The position numbers and the translations under genes are program-made. A model generated the notes under the pieces. That model was given only the letters and a program-made list of their open reading frames with translations. It made no database searches and had not been told where the DNA came from. Shown here one piece after another: positions 53,631 to 62,502 of a stretch of 64,000 nt of DNA; the stretch's first letter is position 1; each line of letters starts with the position of its first letter. This DNA comes from JBASEY01 sp049652745 (GTDB lineage: Bacteria > CSSED10-310): NCBI GenBank assembly GCA_049652745.1, contig JBASEY010000033.1, forward strand, positions 1 through 64,000, given 5' to 3'.

Positions 53631-54761
53631 TCATTTATAGGCTTTTTCAACGCCGGATTTCTGCCACAAATCGATATAGAAATTTTCAGTCCGGCGAACC
53701 ATTTCCTCCATTGAAAAAGATTGCGCGATCCGGAGAGATTCCCGGCCCATTCGAAGGCGGGTTTCCGGATTGTTCACGATTGTTCTCAAAGCTTCGATAA
53801 AAGCTTTGCTGTCCGACGGTGGTACCAATAGCCCGTTTATTTCATGCCGTATGGCTTCAGGATTGCCCCCGACAGCAGTTGTGACAATAGGCAGGCCACA
53901 TGCCATGGCCTCGATCAAAGCATTTGAAAAACCTTCTTTTAAGGATGGCATAACAAATATATCCAAAGCCCGATAAAAATCACGCGTATCATTCGTGAAT
54001 CCAAGCAGATGAAAAAAATCCAAAGCGCCGACACTTTGCGCATACTCGAGTAATTCTTGTCTCAAAGGTCCATCTCCGGCAATATAAAAATGTACTCCCG
54101 CATTTTGAAAATCCGGATCTGCCGCAGCTTCAACTAGAACGTGAAGAGCCTTGATCGGCATTAAGCGCGCGGCACATCCCACTTTCAGATTCCCGTCGAA
54201 AATGGGAGTGTCATCGTCTTTACCGGGACAAAAAAATCGAGTGTCCACTCCGTTATAGATAACCTTTTGGCGCGATTCCGGCAATGAAATCCGCTCGATA
54301 TAATTCTGTCTGACGCTTTCGGATACAAATACCGTACAGTGCCTAAACCTACTGACAATTCGGTCTGTAAAAATCTGGCCGGCATCATCCCAGCCTTCAA
54401 TAGTATGTATGTTAGCGACAATGACAGGTGTTCCTGCTATCTTTGCCGCAACAGTTCCAGAAATATTCGCCCGGTACATATGTGTATGAACAATATCAAT
54501 TTTTTGCTCTTTGAGATATTTTCCAAGCTTCCACAAGCCCTTCGGCGACCAACGGGAAGAAATCGGTTTTTCAATAACCGGAATGCCTTTTTGAACAAGC
54601 TCCGGGGCTAGTTCACCAGCAGATTTCAAGCAAACAACCCTGGCTTCGAAACGCGATTTATCCAATAACGGCAACAGCGTTGTAAGTTTTTTTTCTACCC
54701 CTCCCGGCCACAGACCGCTGATAATCCTTGCTACTTTTAAAGGTCTATTGGGCTCTTTCAT
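53631..54761 (-). CDS. Glycosyltransferase family 4, copy A
   Basis: This 376-residue GT-B enzyme transfers a sugar from a nucleotide donor to a growing glycan. The N-terminus has the glycine loop GLWPGGVEKKL, and the C-terminal domain has the GT4 donor-site pattern PSLKEGFSNALIEAMACGLP. It lies one base after the second GT4 gene. Both probably extend the LPS core or O-antigen. Sugar and linkage cannot be predicted. Confidence 0.9.
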   Translation of the reverse strand: MKEPNRPLKVARIISGLWPGGVEKKLTTLLPLLDKSRFEARVVCLKSAGELAPELVQKGIPVIEKPISSRWSPKGLWKLGKYLKEQKIDIVHTHMYRANISGTVAAKIAGTPVIVANIHTIEGWDDAGQIFTDRIVSRFRHCTVFVSESVRQNYIERISLPESRQKVIYNGVDTRFFCPGKDDDTPIFDGNLKVGCAARLMPIKALHVLVEAAADPDFQNAGVHFYIAGDGPLRQELLEYAQSVGALDFFHLLGFTNDTRDFYRALDIFVMPSLKEGFSNALIEAMACGLPIVTTAVGGNPEAIRHEINGLLVPPSDSKAFIEALRTIVNNPETRLRMGRESLRIAQSFSMEEMVRRTENFYIDLWQKSGVEKAYK

Positions 54762-54762
54762 A

Positions 54763-55884
54763 TCAATTCGATGTGCCCTCTGTTCCGCTCAGCAAGTTTT
54801 CATACACAGCCGCTGTCTTGCGAACCGTTTCGCGTATATCGAACACGGTTTCGACACGTTTCCGACCTGCTTTACCCATGATAAGCCGTTGCTCGGAACT
54901 ATCGATCAAATCGGCGATTTTTTCCGCCATTGCAGATGGATTCCGGATCGGTGTAAGCCAGCCGGTCACGCCGTCGACAACAACCTCTGGAATTCCGCCG
55001 GCACGTGTCGCAACAACAGGTTTCGCCATGGCCATGGCATCCAGAATAGACGTGCAAAGACCCTCCATTTTTGAACTCATACAGAAAATATCACTTGCAG
55101 CAAGTATATGTTTGATATCGTTTCGAAATCCAAGCATCAGAAATCGATCTTTTAGAGGCGACTTGTGGACAGCGTTCTGCAGATCGTTCCAGAGTTCACC
55201 GGCTCCGATTAAAAGAAAAACCGCTTGCGGATATCTATCAGCAAGTAGCTCGGATGCTCTGAAAAAAGTCAAAGGGTCTTTGTGTGGAGCCAAAGCGGCA
55301 ACCATGGTCACCAGCACTTTTTCGAAGTCCAAGCCCAGTTCGGAACGCACTGCTTTACCTTTGTCATCAGGCTCGAAGGCTCTGACATCGATTCCGCTGT
55401 AAATCGTTTCAACCTTGTCGGATGGAACTCCGTCGGCAATTAGAATATTTTTTATGGCATTGGAGACAGCTAAAATTTTGTCGGCTCCGATAAGATATTT
55501 TTTCACAGAAAAATTCATGAAACGTGTTTTCAGCGGAAAATCCGTTCTTTTTGAGTAAACCACTTTTAAAGGGCGCCTACAAAAGAATTTGGCTAATGCG
55601 GCGGAAATCAGGCCGTGTGAAGTATGTACATGAAAAATATCAGCGCCATAGGTACGGGCGCCTTTCCAGAGGTCCTGAAACTGCCGAAAAGAAATCTCGC
55701 CTGTCGATCTGAGTATAATAGCAGGGATTTCCATCGAACGGACTTTATCCATCAGGGCGCTTTTCAGCGGCGCTGCGACGATAGACCGAACACCATGCTC
55801 AGAGAGGTGGCGAACAAGATGAAACACCTGCCCTTCGCCCCCTCGCCAGGTGCGTTCGGTATTGACATGGACGACAGTTATCAT
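54763..55884 (-). CDS. Glycosyltransferase family 4, copy B
   Basis: This 373-residue GT-B enzyme opens VVHVNTERTWRGGEGQVFHL, typical of GT4 enzymes, and carries MSSKMEGLCTSILDAMAMAK at the donor site. It overlaps the upstream Trm112-like gene as ATGA and precedes copy A by one base, so translation is probably coupled. Its position in an lpx/waa operon suggests a core or O-antigen sugar transfer. Confidence 0.9.
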   Translation of the reverse strand: MITVVHVNTERTWRGGEGQVFHLVRHLSEHGVRSIVAAPLKSALMDKVRSMEIPAIILRSTGEISFRQFQDLWKGARTYGADIFHVHTSHGLISAALAKFFCRRPLKVVYSKRTDFPLKTRFMNFSVKKYLIGADKILAVSNAIKNILIADGVPSDKVETIYSGIDVRAFEPDDKGKAVRSELGLDFEKVLVTMVAALAPHKDPLTFFRASELLADRYPQAVFLLIGAGELWNDLQNAVHKSPLKDRFLMLGFRNDIKHILAASDIFCMSSKMEGLCTSILDAMAMAKPVVATRAGGIPEVVVDGVTGWLTPIRNPSAMAEKIADLIDSSEQRLIMGKAGRKRVETVFDIRETVRKTAAVYENLLSGTEGTSN

Positions 55885-56072
55885 TTGCCGCTGTTTTTGC
55901 CGGAATCTATCGAAACAGCTTCATCGATCATCATGACAGGAATATCGTCGATTATCGGGTATACCAATCGACAAGCATAACAAACCAAACCATCTTTCTT
56001 TTCCGTCAGTTCCAATTCGCCTTTACAGGCGGGACACACCAGAATGTCAAGCAGTTCTTTATCTATTGCCAT
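55881..56072 (-). CDS. Trm112/YcaR-like small zinc protein
   Basis: This 63-residue protein opens AIDKELLDILVCPACKG, typical of the Trm112/UPF0434 family, and has two Cys pairs (CPACKG, CYACRL) that could bind zinc, followed by YPIIDDIPVMM. Members often sit next to lpxK and glycosyltransferase genes, as here. The exact role in LPS operons is not known to me. I chose the ATG at 56072, five bases after GGAGG; it overlaps the epimerase gene by 14 bases. Confidence 0.9.
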   Translation of the reverse strand: MAIDKELLDILVCPACKGELELTEKKDGLVCYACRLVYPIIDDIPVMMIDEAVSIDSGKNSGK

Positions 56073-57024
56073 GTAAACCTCCATCCATTATCGACTTCAA
56101 CCAGTCGATTTCCTTCGCCAACCCGTCTTTCAACGATATTTTTGGTTCATATCCTAGAGCATCGGCGGCAGCGGAGATATCCGCGGCTGTATGCCGAACA
56201 TCACCTTTCTGGGTCCCTTCCTTCTGCAAGTTCAAAGGGATGCCCAGCAGATCCTCAATGATGGTGATCACTTTATTCAAACTGATCCTGGAACCTCCAC
56301 CGATATTCAAAACACGCCCTGATAGTCCAGGTAGTATTCCAGCATTGTAGGTAGCATCGACAGCATCTGCGACAAAGGTAAAATCGCGAGTTTGACTGCC
56401 GTCGCCATATATTGTCAAAGGGCGGTTTTCCAACGCTGAACGGATAAACTTGTGAAAAGCCATGTCGGGGCGTTGGCGCGGGCCGAAAACAGTGAAATAT
56501 CGCAATGAAACCGTTGGAAGGCCATAATTCACCGTATAGAGAATACACAGGTTTTCACCGGCTAATTTGCTGACGCCGTAAGGTGAAATCGGTCGAGGAC
56601 AAACATGCTCACTCATTGGAAAAGCGTCCACATCGCCATATACAGATGATGACGATGCATAAATCAAGCGCTGAACACCCGCTGTCCGAGCAGCTTCCAA
56701 CACACGCTGGGTCCCCAATATATTGAAATCCGTGTATATACTGAACTGGCTGCCCCAACTGGATCTGACGCCGGCCTGAGCTGCCAGATGGAAAATGACA
56801 TCCGCGTTTTTTACGATTGAACTTATATCTTCTTTGACAATATTTATCGGAAAAAACCTGAAACGTCGGTTTTTACGGCAACAATTAAGGTTGTTTTCTT
56901 TGTATTCTCGGGGATAATAATCCGTAAAACAGTCTATTCCAATGACATCATGCCCTTCCGACAGAGCTTTTTCCGCTAAATGCGATCCAATAAATCCCGC
57001 AACACCGGTAATCACAATTTTCAT
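56059..57024 (-). CDS. NAD-dependent nucleotide-sugar epimerase
   Basis: This 321-residue extended short-chain dehydrogenase has the NAD motif TGVAGFIGSHLAEKAL. Its Ser and YxxxK active site is seen in IYASSSSVYGD and SPYGVSKLAGENL. It is close to GalE and UDP-glucuronate epimerases, which invert a hydroxyl of a UDP-sugar. The exact substrate is uncertain. It lies between the DUF3108 gene (2 bases away) and the Trm112-like gene, within the LPS operon. Confidence 0.9.
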   Translation of the reverse strand: MKIVITGVAGFIGSHLAEKALSEGHDVIGIDCFTDYYPREYKENNLNCCRKNRRFRFFPINIVKEDISSIVKNADVIFHLAAQAGVRSSWGSQFSIYTDFNILGTQRVLEAARTAGVQRLIYASSSSVYGDVDAFPMSEHVCPRPISPYGVSKLAGENLCILYTVNYGLPTVSLRYFTVFGPRQRPDMAFHKFIRSALENRPLTIYGDGSQTRDFTFVADAVDATYNAGILPGLSGRVLNIGGGSRISLNKVITIIEDLLGIPLNLQKEGTQKGDVRHTAADISAAADALGYEPKISLKDGLAKEIDWLKSIMDGGLHGNR

Positions 57025-57026
57025 GT

Positions 57027-58073
57027 TTATTTCTCCAGATTCAGTTCCCAGCCGGGGCCTGTGCGTCCAATCAAATCAGCATGCAACGATCCGATTCGAA
57101 CTTTGATTTGCAACTTCAACGGAACTGCTATCGTTTCGTCTGACAACCAGAATACAACCTCGCTGCGCCTTTTCTCAAACATCCTGCCTTCCCATGTTGG
57201 AAGTGGTCTTCCCTGCAGCACCCGTCGGCTGATATTATCCGCCAAAGATAGAGGTGTTGTCGACGAAAACGTTATTTCAACAGGATAATTGCTTTTACCC
57301 TCCGAATTACTGTTCATTCGAACAACGGTGTTATCCCCCGGCTTAAATCTTCGCATGGCGTAAACACAAGCTATCGGATCCTTGCTGTTGGGCGGCAAAT
57401 CATGCTCATGATCACCGGTCCAGGCCTTTCGCCGCCCTTGATCATAACGGGTTTCTTGAAACTTCCTGTATTTTCCTTCCCGCACATTTTTACTGTAGTA
57501 AATGGAATTGAACGTTTCTGGATCCATGATGCTCGTGAATACATCCCTAACTTTGAAAAAAGTAGAAAACGTCTTATTCGTCTCACCGGTTACAATAACC
57601 TTATATACCGCTTTTCCGTCATAATCAGATTGGGCATCCAGTTTCATCGTTATCGTACCGGCGTTTATTCCCATCCATGATACTCTGTACGTCAAAGTTT
57701 CGCCTTCAGTGAAAATCGGGTTTTCCAACCGATGCTGAATATCTTTCCAGCTAAAAAAAGGGTTCTCTTCCATAAATACCGGCATATCGAATGAATCTTC
57801 ATCAATATTTATCTGCTCTGTAGTCGTATTTTTATTTTGCAAATTTTCCATTTCTAAATTTTCAGACTTGTCTTGATTCAAAAAATTCTGCATATCGTTA
57901 TCCATCGATGTCAAATCGGTCGAAGCGCCGGCAATAGAATTTGAGATGTCCTCAATAAAGCCGTGTCCCAACACAAGCGAGAGAATGACAAACATCAGAA
58001 ACAGCGACCGAAAGCGGGGTTCAATTCTGTTGTTCTTGTAAAATTGATGCCAAAACAAAAACATTCCTTTCAT
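57027..58073 (-). CDS. DUF3108 envelope protein
   Basis: This is a protein of about 348 residues with a hydrophobic N-terminal segment (FRSLFLMFVILSLVLGHGF). An acidic, Asn/Gln-rich linker leads to the DUF3108 domain, which opens FTEGETLTYRVSWMGINAG and contains FFKVRDVFTS. Members of DUF3108 are predicted periplasmic proteins of unknown function. The start is uncertain: I see no good ribosome site for any candidate, and the frame extends to a TTG at 58178 that would overlap waaF. It lies in the middle of the LPS operon, which suggests an envelope role. Confidence 0.75.
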   Translation of the reverse strand: MKGMFLFWHQFYKNNRIEPRFRSLFLMFVILSLVLGHGFIEDISNSIAGASTDLTSMDNDMQNFLNQDKSENLEMENLQNKNTTTEQINIDEDSFDMPVFMEENPFFSWKDIQHRLENPIFTEGETLTYRVSWMGINAGTITMKLDAQSDYDGKAVYKVIVTGETNKTFSTFFKVRDVFTSIMDPETFNSIYYSKNVREGKYRKFQETRYDQGRRKAWTGDHEHDLPPNSKDPIACVYAMRRFKPGDNTVVRMNSNSEGKSNYPVEITFSSTTPLSLADNISRRVLQGRPLPTWEGRMFEKRRSEVVFWLSDETIAVPLKLQIKVRIGSLHADLIGRTGPGWELNLEK

Positions 58074-58131
58074 TAAAAAATCGGCTGTTAGTCTGGGAAT
58101 CGAGTATTCGGCGCCAGTCAATCTTAATGTT

Positions 58132-59175
58132 TTACCTTTTACGAAGCGCGGTTTCAACTGTGTCGAGAACTTCCTCAACGGAAATGCTTCTCATACAGCG
58201 ATGATCCATCGGGCAGGTACGATATTTACAAGGCCAGCAGTCAACTTGGTGATGCAGCACGATATGCCGTTCTCCGTAAGGCCTGCTGAATAATGGGTTT
58301 GTCGGCCCAAAGAGGGCGATGGTCACCACAGATTTCAATGCCGCCGCTACATGCATCATGCCGGAATCATTGGAGACGCAAATTCCTGCTTTTTCGATAA
58401 GCGCCGCCTGAGCCATGATGGAATAATCCGCAGCCATACTGAAACCTCTTTCAGATGCACCTGCCAATATTTCGTCACTGACGGTTTTCTCGAGTCTGCC
58501 CCCCAAAAATACTACTCGAGCATTCCATCTTCGCACGGCTGCATTTAGAAAATCTGTGACAAGATCGGGCGGCCAGCGCTTGGCTGATCCGAAAGCGGCT
58601 CCAGGAGCTACTGGAATTATCGGACCGTTACCAGGCAACCTCTCGATAAAAGCGGTCGCTTCTTCCCTGTCATGATCCGTAAGAAAAACCTGGGGACGAT
58701 AACTGGTCTGTGATTGTCCGACAATATATTGCGCAATGGCAAGATATTGCTCGACCTGGTGGTGCACCATGGCATCTTCGGATAGATGGACAGGGTAATT
58801 CAACAGCATCCTTCTCAAATCATTGGGCCGACCGATTCGCACCGGTATTCCACCAGCATAAGCCAGCAAGGCGGATTCAAAATTCTGTTGAAAAAGAACG
58901 GCTGTTGAAAAGTCCCGTTTTCTGATTTGTTTGACCATTTTGAAAAATGCGCGTATTCGGCCGGGAAACCGTCCAGGATTATATACGATCACCTCTGATA
59001 CCGCAGGATGATTTTTAATCACGTCCTGCACCCATGGCTTCAGCAGCACAATCAATTTCAAGTCAGGGCGAAGGTCATGAAGCATCTCCAGGGCTGCGGT
59101 TGCCATAACGGCATCACCAATCCAATTCGGCATTCGAACAAGAACATCGCTGTTTTTTTCTATGATTTCATTCAT
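58132..59175 (-). CDS. waaF: ADP-heptose:LPS heptosyltransferase II
   Basis: This 347-residue glycosyltransferase family 9 enzyme adds heptose to the LPS inner core. It opens VLVRMPNWIGDAVMATAALEM, a WaaF hallmark, and later has PVAPGAAFGSAKRWPPD, VSNDSGMMHVAAAL and FGPTNPLFSRPYG. The start at 59175 overlaps the previous stop as ATGA; a longer frame reaches 59247 inside that gene. The C-terminus has CWPCKYRTCPMDHRCM, a common cysteine-rich end. The donor requires rfaE1 at 44335. Confidence 0.92.
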   Translation of the reverse strand: MNEIIEKNSDVLVRMPNWIGDAVMATAALEMLHDLRPDLKLIVLLKPWVQDVIKNHPAVSEVIVYNPGRFPGRIRAFFKMVKQIRKRDFSTAVLFQQNFESALLAYAGGIPVRIGRPNDLRRMLLNYPVHLSEDAMVHHQVEQYLAIAQYIVGQSQTSYRPQVFLTDHDREEATAFIERLPGNGPIIPVAPGAAFGSAKRWPPDLVTDFLNAAVRRWNARVVFLGGRLEKTVSDEILAGASERGFSMAADYSIMAQAALIEKAGICVSNDSGMMHVAAALKSVVTIALFGPTNPLFSRPYGERHIVLHHQVDCWPCKYRTCPMDHRCMRSISVEEVLDTVETALRKR

Positions 59176-60092
59176 TTTGGTTCCCATTGTTGTAGCACCG
59201 CTTTGGGAACCTTTGTCTTCCATCGCCGATGAAACCAGAAATACCAATCGGGATACCGGATGATCGCTTCCTCTAATAACGCCGCATAACTGCCCATCAC
59301 TCTTCGGGTATCCTCTTCGACATTACCGGTCATCTCACGTTTTAACCTGGAAAACTGAACCTCCCAAGTACCATCCCGTTGCGGATAGCAGAATGCCATG
59401 ATTACTGCACAACCGGTTTTTGAAGCGATCTGTCCCGGACCTCTGTAAAAAGAGGTCGGACGATTGAAAAAAGGCAACCATAAACCTCCGCTTCGCCCGT
59501 TTTGATCAACCAGCATTCCAATAATTTCATTTTCTTTTAAATGCCGAAAAATGCGCAGAGCTGATTGGCTTCTCATGATCTCACCAAAACCCATGTCGGC
59601 ATGTATCTGCGTAAACCATTTATCCAATCGTCGATTCTTCAACTTGTTTCGGATTATTTTCAACGGCGCTTTACCATGAACAGCCACGGCTGAAGCCAAC
59701 AATTCCCAATGGCCAAAATGAGCTGAACAGACGATTATTCCTCTCCCCTCTTGCAAAGCTTTTGGAAATTCTTCCACGCCGACACATCTGACTTTTTTCT
59801 CCAGTGTCTGCATGTTTTTCCGCGCACTAAGCCATTCCCCGGTCAGCCGACCAAAATTGGCATAAACTTTTTTTATCAATCTCACTCTTTCCTGTCGAGC
59901 CATCTGTGGAAATGCTATTTGCAAATTATTGTCCACAACTCGATACCGAATGCGTAACACTCTCGCCATCGATCCCAAAGCCATGCATATACGATAAGCC
60001 AATGTATCGGGCATCACGCTGATCACATATAACAAGCCAAGTATAGGAAGAGTGACTAGGGTGTCAAAAAAATCTGTCAGCCTTTTTTTCAT
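59172..60092 (-). CDS. Lipid A acyltransferase (LpxL/HtrB family), copy 2
   Basis: This 306-residue inner-membrane acyltransferase has an N-terminal hydrophobic stretch, the catalytic HxxxxE motif (SAHFGHWELLA), NEIIGMLVDQNGRSGG and the C-terminal PDWYFWFHRRWKT. It overlaps lpxK as ATGA upstream and waaF as ATGA downstream. It is the second family member in the window, besides the one at 47729. Which acyl position each fills cannot be read from sequence. Confidence 0.93.
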   Translation of the reverse strand: MKKRLTDFFDTLVTLPILGLLYVISVMPDTLAYRICMALGSMARVLRIRYRVVDNNLQIAFPQMARQERVRLIKKVYANFGRLTGEWLSARKNMQTLEKKVRCVGVEEFPKALQEGRGIIVCSAHFGHWELLASAVAVHGKAPLKIIRNKLKNRRLDKWFTQIHADMGFGEIMRSQSALRIFRHLKENEIIGMLVDQNGRSGGLWLPFFNRPTSFYRGPGQIASKTGCAVIMAFCYPQRDGTWEVQFSRLKREMTGNVEEDTRRVMGSYAALLEEAIIRYPDWYFWFHRRWKTKVPKAVLQQWEPK

Positions 60093-61141
60093 GATTCCTG
60101 CCGGCTCTTTATCATGCTCACTAAATGAGATATGAATTCTTCTTCCCGATCTATTTTAACAACTATATCTAAAACACATACAGGCAAAGAAGCATTTAAA
60201 TTTCGAGGGTAGCGGGATTCATCTTTCGCCGTTATTACCGCATGCGTACACTTCATTTTTTGAGCATTATGGATTTCCTCGAACCACTCGGCTTTCGTCA
60301 AAGCTTTATGGTCGCGGAAAGGTTTTTCATATTGAATGTTCAATCCGAATTTTTCAGCGGTTCGTTTGAAGCCGGATGGAGAACCAATCGAAGAGATCAA
60401 TGCAATACGATTATTTTCACCGGACAAATCCATTTCTTGGTCGGTCCATACTTTTCGAATACCGACAGGAACGTGGCTTGAGAAAAAAATCATTGTCGGA
60501 TTTTTCTGGGAATGCAGCCATTTAAGATCATTTTCTGCCGGTTCGGAAATATCTGTGTGTGAGAATACGATGATATCCGCCCTTATCAGCCCGTCAACAG
60601 TCTCACGAAGTCGTCCTAACGGAAGCAATTTATCCTGAGTAAAAGGAAATCGAGAATCCAGCATTACGATATTGCAGTCGCGTGCAAGCCGTCGGTGCTG
60701 AAATCCATCGTCCAGCAACAGGCAATCGACGGCGTCTCGATCGATAATCCAGCGTGCACCTTTTGCTCGATCATGAGAAACGACGACAGGTATTTTCGTC
60801 AAAACACGTGCCATCAAGGCTGTTTCATCTCCGTACTCTCGGTGATCGGCGTTTTCAGGCACCTTTTCCGGGTGGCGCCCTTTCGTGCCGCCGTAACCCC
60901 GACTGATAACCGCTGGTTTCAAGCCGGATTTCCATATCGAGTGGGCCAACTTTATGACAAGAGGAGTCTTCCCTGTTCCTCCCACCGTCAAATTTCCCAC
61001 GCTGATTACCGGTTTAGAAACCCTGATTTCCTTGAGAATCTTATTATCGTACATCCAGTTTCGAGATTTCGTCACACAGGAATAAGCTGAGCTAAGGCGT
61101 TTTGAGAACCAAAGAGGTAAAATATCCGCAACAGCTTTCAT
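60089..61141 (-). CDS. lpxK: Tetraacyldisaccharide 4'-kinase LpxK
   Basis: This 350-residue inner-membrane kinase phosphorylates the 4' position of the lipid A disaccharide to give lipid IVA. The P-loop NLTVGGTGKTPLVIKLA, the following SRGYGG, and LLLDDGFQHRRLARDCNIV are diagnostic. Its start overlaps the waaA stop as ATGA. Length is normal. Confidence 0.96.
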   Translation of the reverse strand: MKAVADILPLWFSKRLSSAYSCVTKSRNWMYDNKILKEIRVSKPVISVGNLTVGGTGKTPLVIKLAHSIWKSGLKPAVISRGYGGTKGRHPEKVPENADHREYGDETALMARVLTKIPVVVSHDRAKGARWIIDRDAVDCLLLDDGFQHRRLARDCNIVMLDSRFPFTQDKLLPLGRLRETVDGLIRADIIVFSHTDISEPAENDLKWLHSQKNPTMIFFSSHVPVGIRKVWTDQEMDLSGENNRIALISSIGSPSGFKRTAEKFGLNIQYEKPFRDHKALTKAEWFEEIHNAQKMKCTHAVITAKDESRYPRNLNASLPVCVLDIVVKIDREEEFISHLVSMIKSRQES

Positions 61142-62502
61142 GAGTTTATATCCCTTTTGCAGCCGATATTCTTTTTTCGATCCAATTCAAGCACATTTGA
61201 ATTGTAAATCAAGCGGCGGATATGCGTTATATGCCTTTCAACAGCACCTCGATTAGCCTCCACGACCGCTAACGCGTTTTGGCCGACTTGTGCAGCCAGT
61301 TCAGGATTAAAAGAGAATTCCAGGATTGCTTCGGCAAGTTCTTGCGACGATTTCACGGATCTACCGGCATCATAAATGAGAAGTTGGTTGACGGCGTCGG
61401 CGAAGTTCGCCGTAAACGGTCCAAACAGAACCGGCTTAGCCAATGCGGCCGGTTCCAGCACATTATGGCCGCCGATCGGCTGAAGGCTTCCCCCGACAAA
61501 AGAGATCGACCCAGTCGAGTATGCTTGAAAAAGCTCACCCATAATATCCAGAACAAGAACCTGGCACGCCTGCCGATTTTCCGCGGGATATTGATTAAAA
61601 CGTTCATATTCTGTACATCGAAAGGGTTTCAAGCCGGCTTTTTTTACCAGGTCACAGACTTCATCGGCACGATTGACGTGCCTGGGCGCCAGTATCATTT
61701 TGAACTCGGGCAACTGTTTTAAAACACTGTTAAAAGCCTCACAAATAATTTTTTCCTCAGTAAGATGCGTGCTGCCGGCGACAAAAACTCGAGAAGGGTC
61801 ATGCCAATTCAATACTTTTATACAATTTAGAACGATCGACTGAGTTTTCTCAGGCGTACCCCTATCATATTTAACGTTTCCTGCATTGATAACCGTTTCT
61901 TTTAAAGCGCCTAACGCTATAATCCTTTCAGCATCCCGTGCACTTTGCATGATGAAAGTATCGACATTAGACAGCACCGGTTTGATAAACCATTTCAGTT
62001 TTAGATATTTAGGAAAAGAGCGGTCGGAGATGCGGCCGTTGGCGATGAGTATCGGAATACTCCGTTTATGACAAGCTTTTATCATATTCGGCCAGATTTC
62101 GGTTTCCATAATGATCAGTAGTGATGGCCGAATGGTTGATATAAAGCGGTTGACGATCCACGGCAGGTCAAAAGGAGTTTGGTAGACTTCTTCCAGACAA
62201 TCCAGTTGCTTTTTGGCTGTATTGTACCCGGTATCGGTGTTGGACGTTAGATAGAAGCGAGTAGAGGGATGCCGTTTTTTAAGTTCTTTTATAATTGGTT
62301 CAGCAGCGAGTATTTCACCGACGCTTGCCGCATGTATCCAGATAGTCAATCCGGTTTCACTGTTTTTGGGGTTTGAGATTCTAGCGATACGTTCCGAAAA
62401 GCCACGTTTGTATTTTCCATGCCAAAGTATCTGATGCAAGTACCAGGGCACGATCAACGGTAACATTATTATCAGCGCAAGGGTGTAGACCAATTGGATC
62501 AT
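61138..62502 (-). CDS. waaA: Kdo transferase WaaA (KdtA)
   Basis: This 454-residue membrane-anchored glycosyltransferase adds Kdo from CMP-Kdo to lipid IVA. The N-terminal helix is VYTLALIIMLPLIVPWYL, followed by the conserved IWIHAASVGEILAAEPII that contains the catalytic Glu. The C-terminal half has GGHNVLEPAALAKPVLFG. The number of Kdo units it adds is not predictable. The start overlaps the lpxB stop as ATGA. Confidence 0.95.
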   Translation of the reverse strand: MIQLVYTLALIIMLPLIVPWYLHQILWHGKYKRGFSERIARISNPKNSETGLTIWIHAASVGEILAAEPIIKELKKRHPSTRFYLTSNTDTGYNTAKKQLDCLEEVYQTPFDLPWIVNRFISTIRPSLLIIMETEIWPNMIKACHKRSIPILIANGRISDRSFPKYLKLKWFIKPVLSNVDTFIMQSARDAERIIALGALKETVINAGNVKYDRGTPEKTQSIVLNCIKVLNWHDPSRVFVAGSTHLTEEKIICEAFNSVLKQLPEFKMILAPRHVNRADEVCDLVKKAGLKPFRCTEYERFNQYPAENRQACQVLVLDIMGELFQAYSTGSISFVGGSLQPIGGHNVLEPAALAKPVLFGPFTANFADAVNQLLIYDAGRSVKSSQELAEAILEFSFNPELAAQVGQNALAVVEANRGAVERHITHIRRLIYNSNVLELDRKKNIGCKRDINS

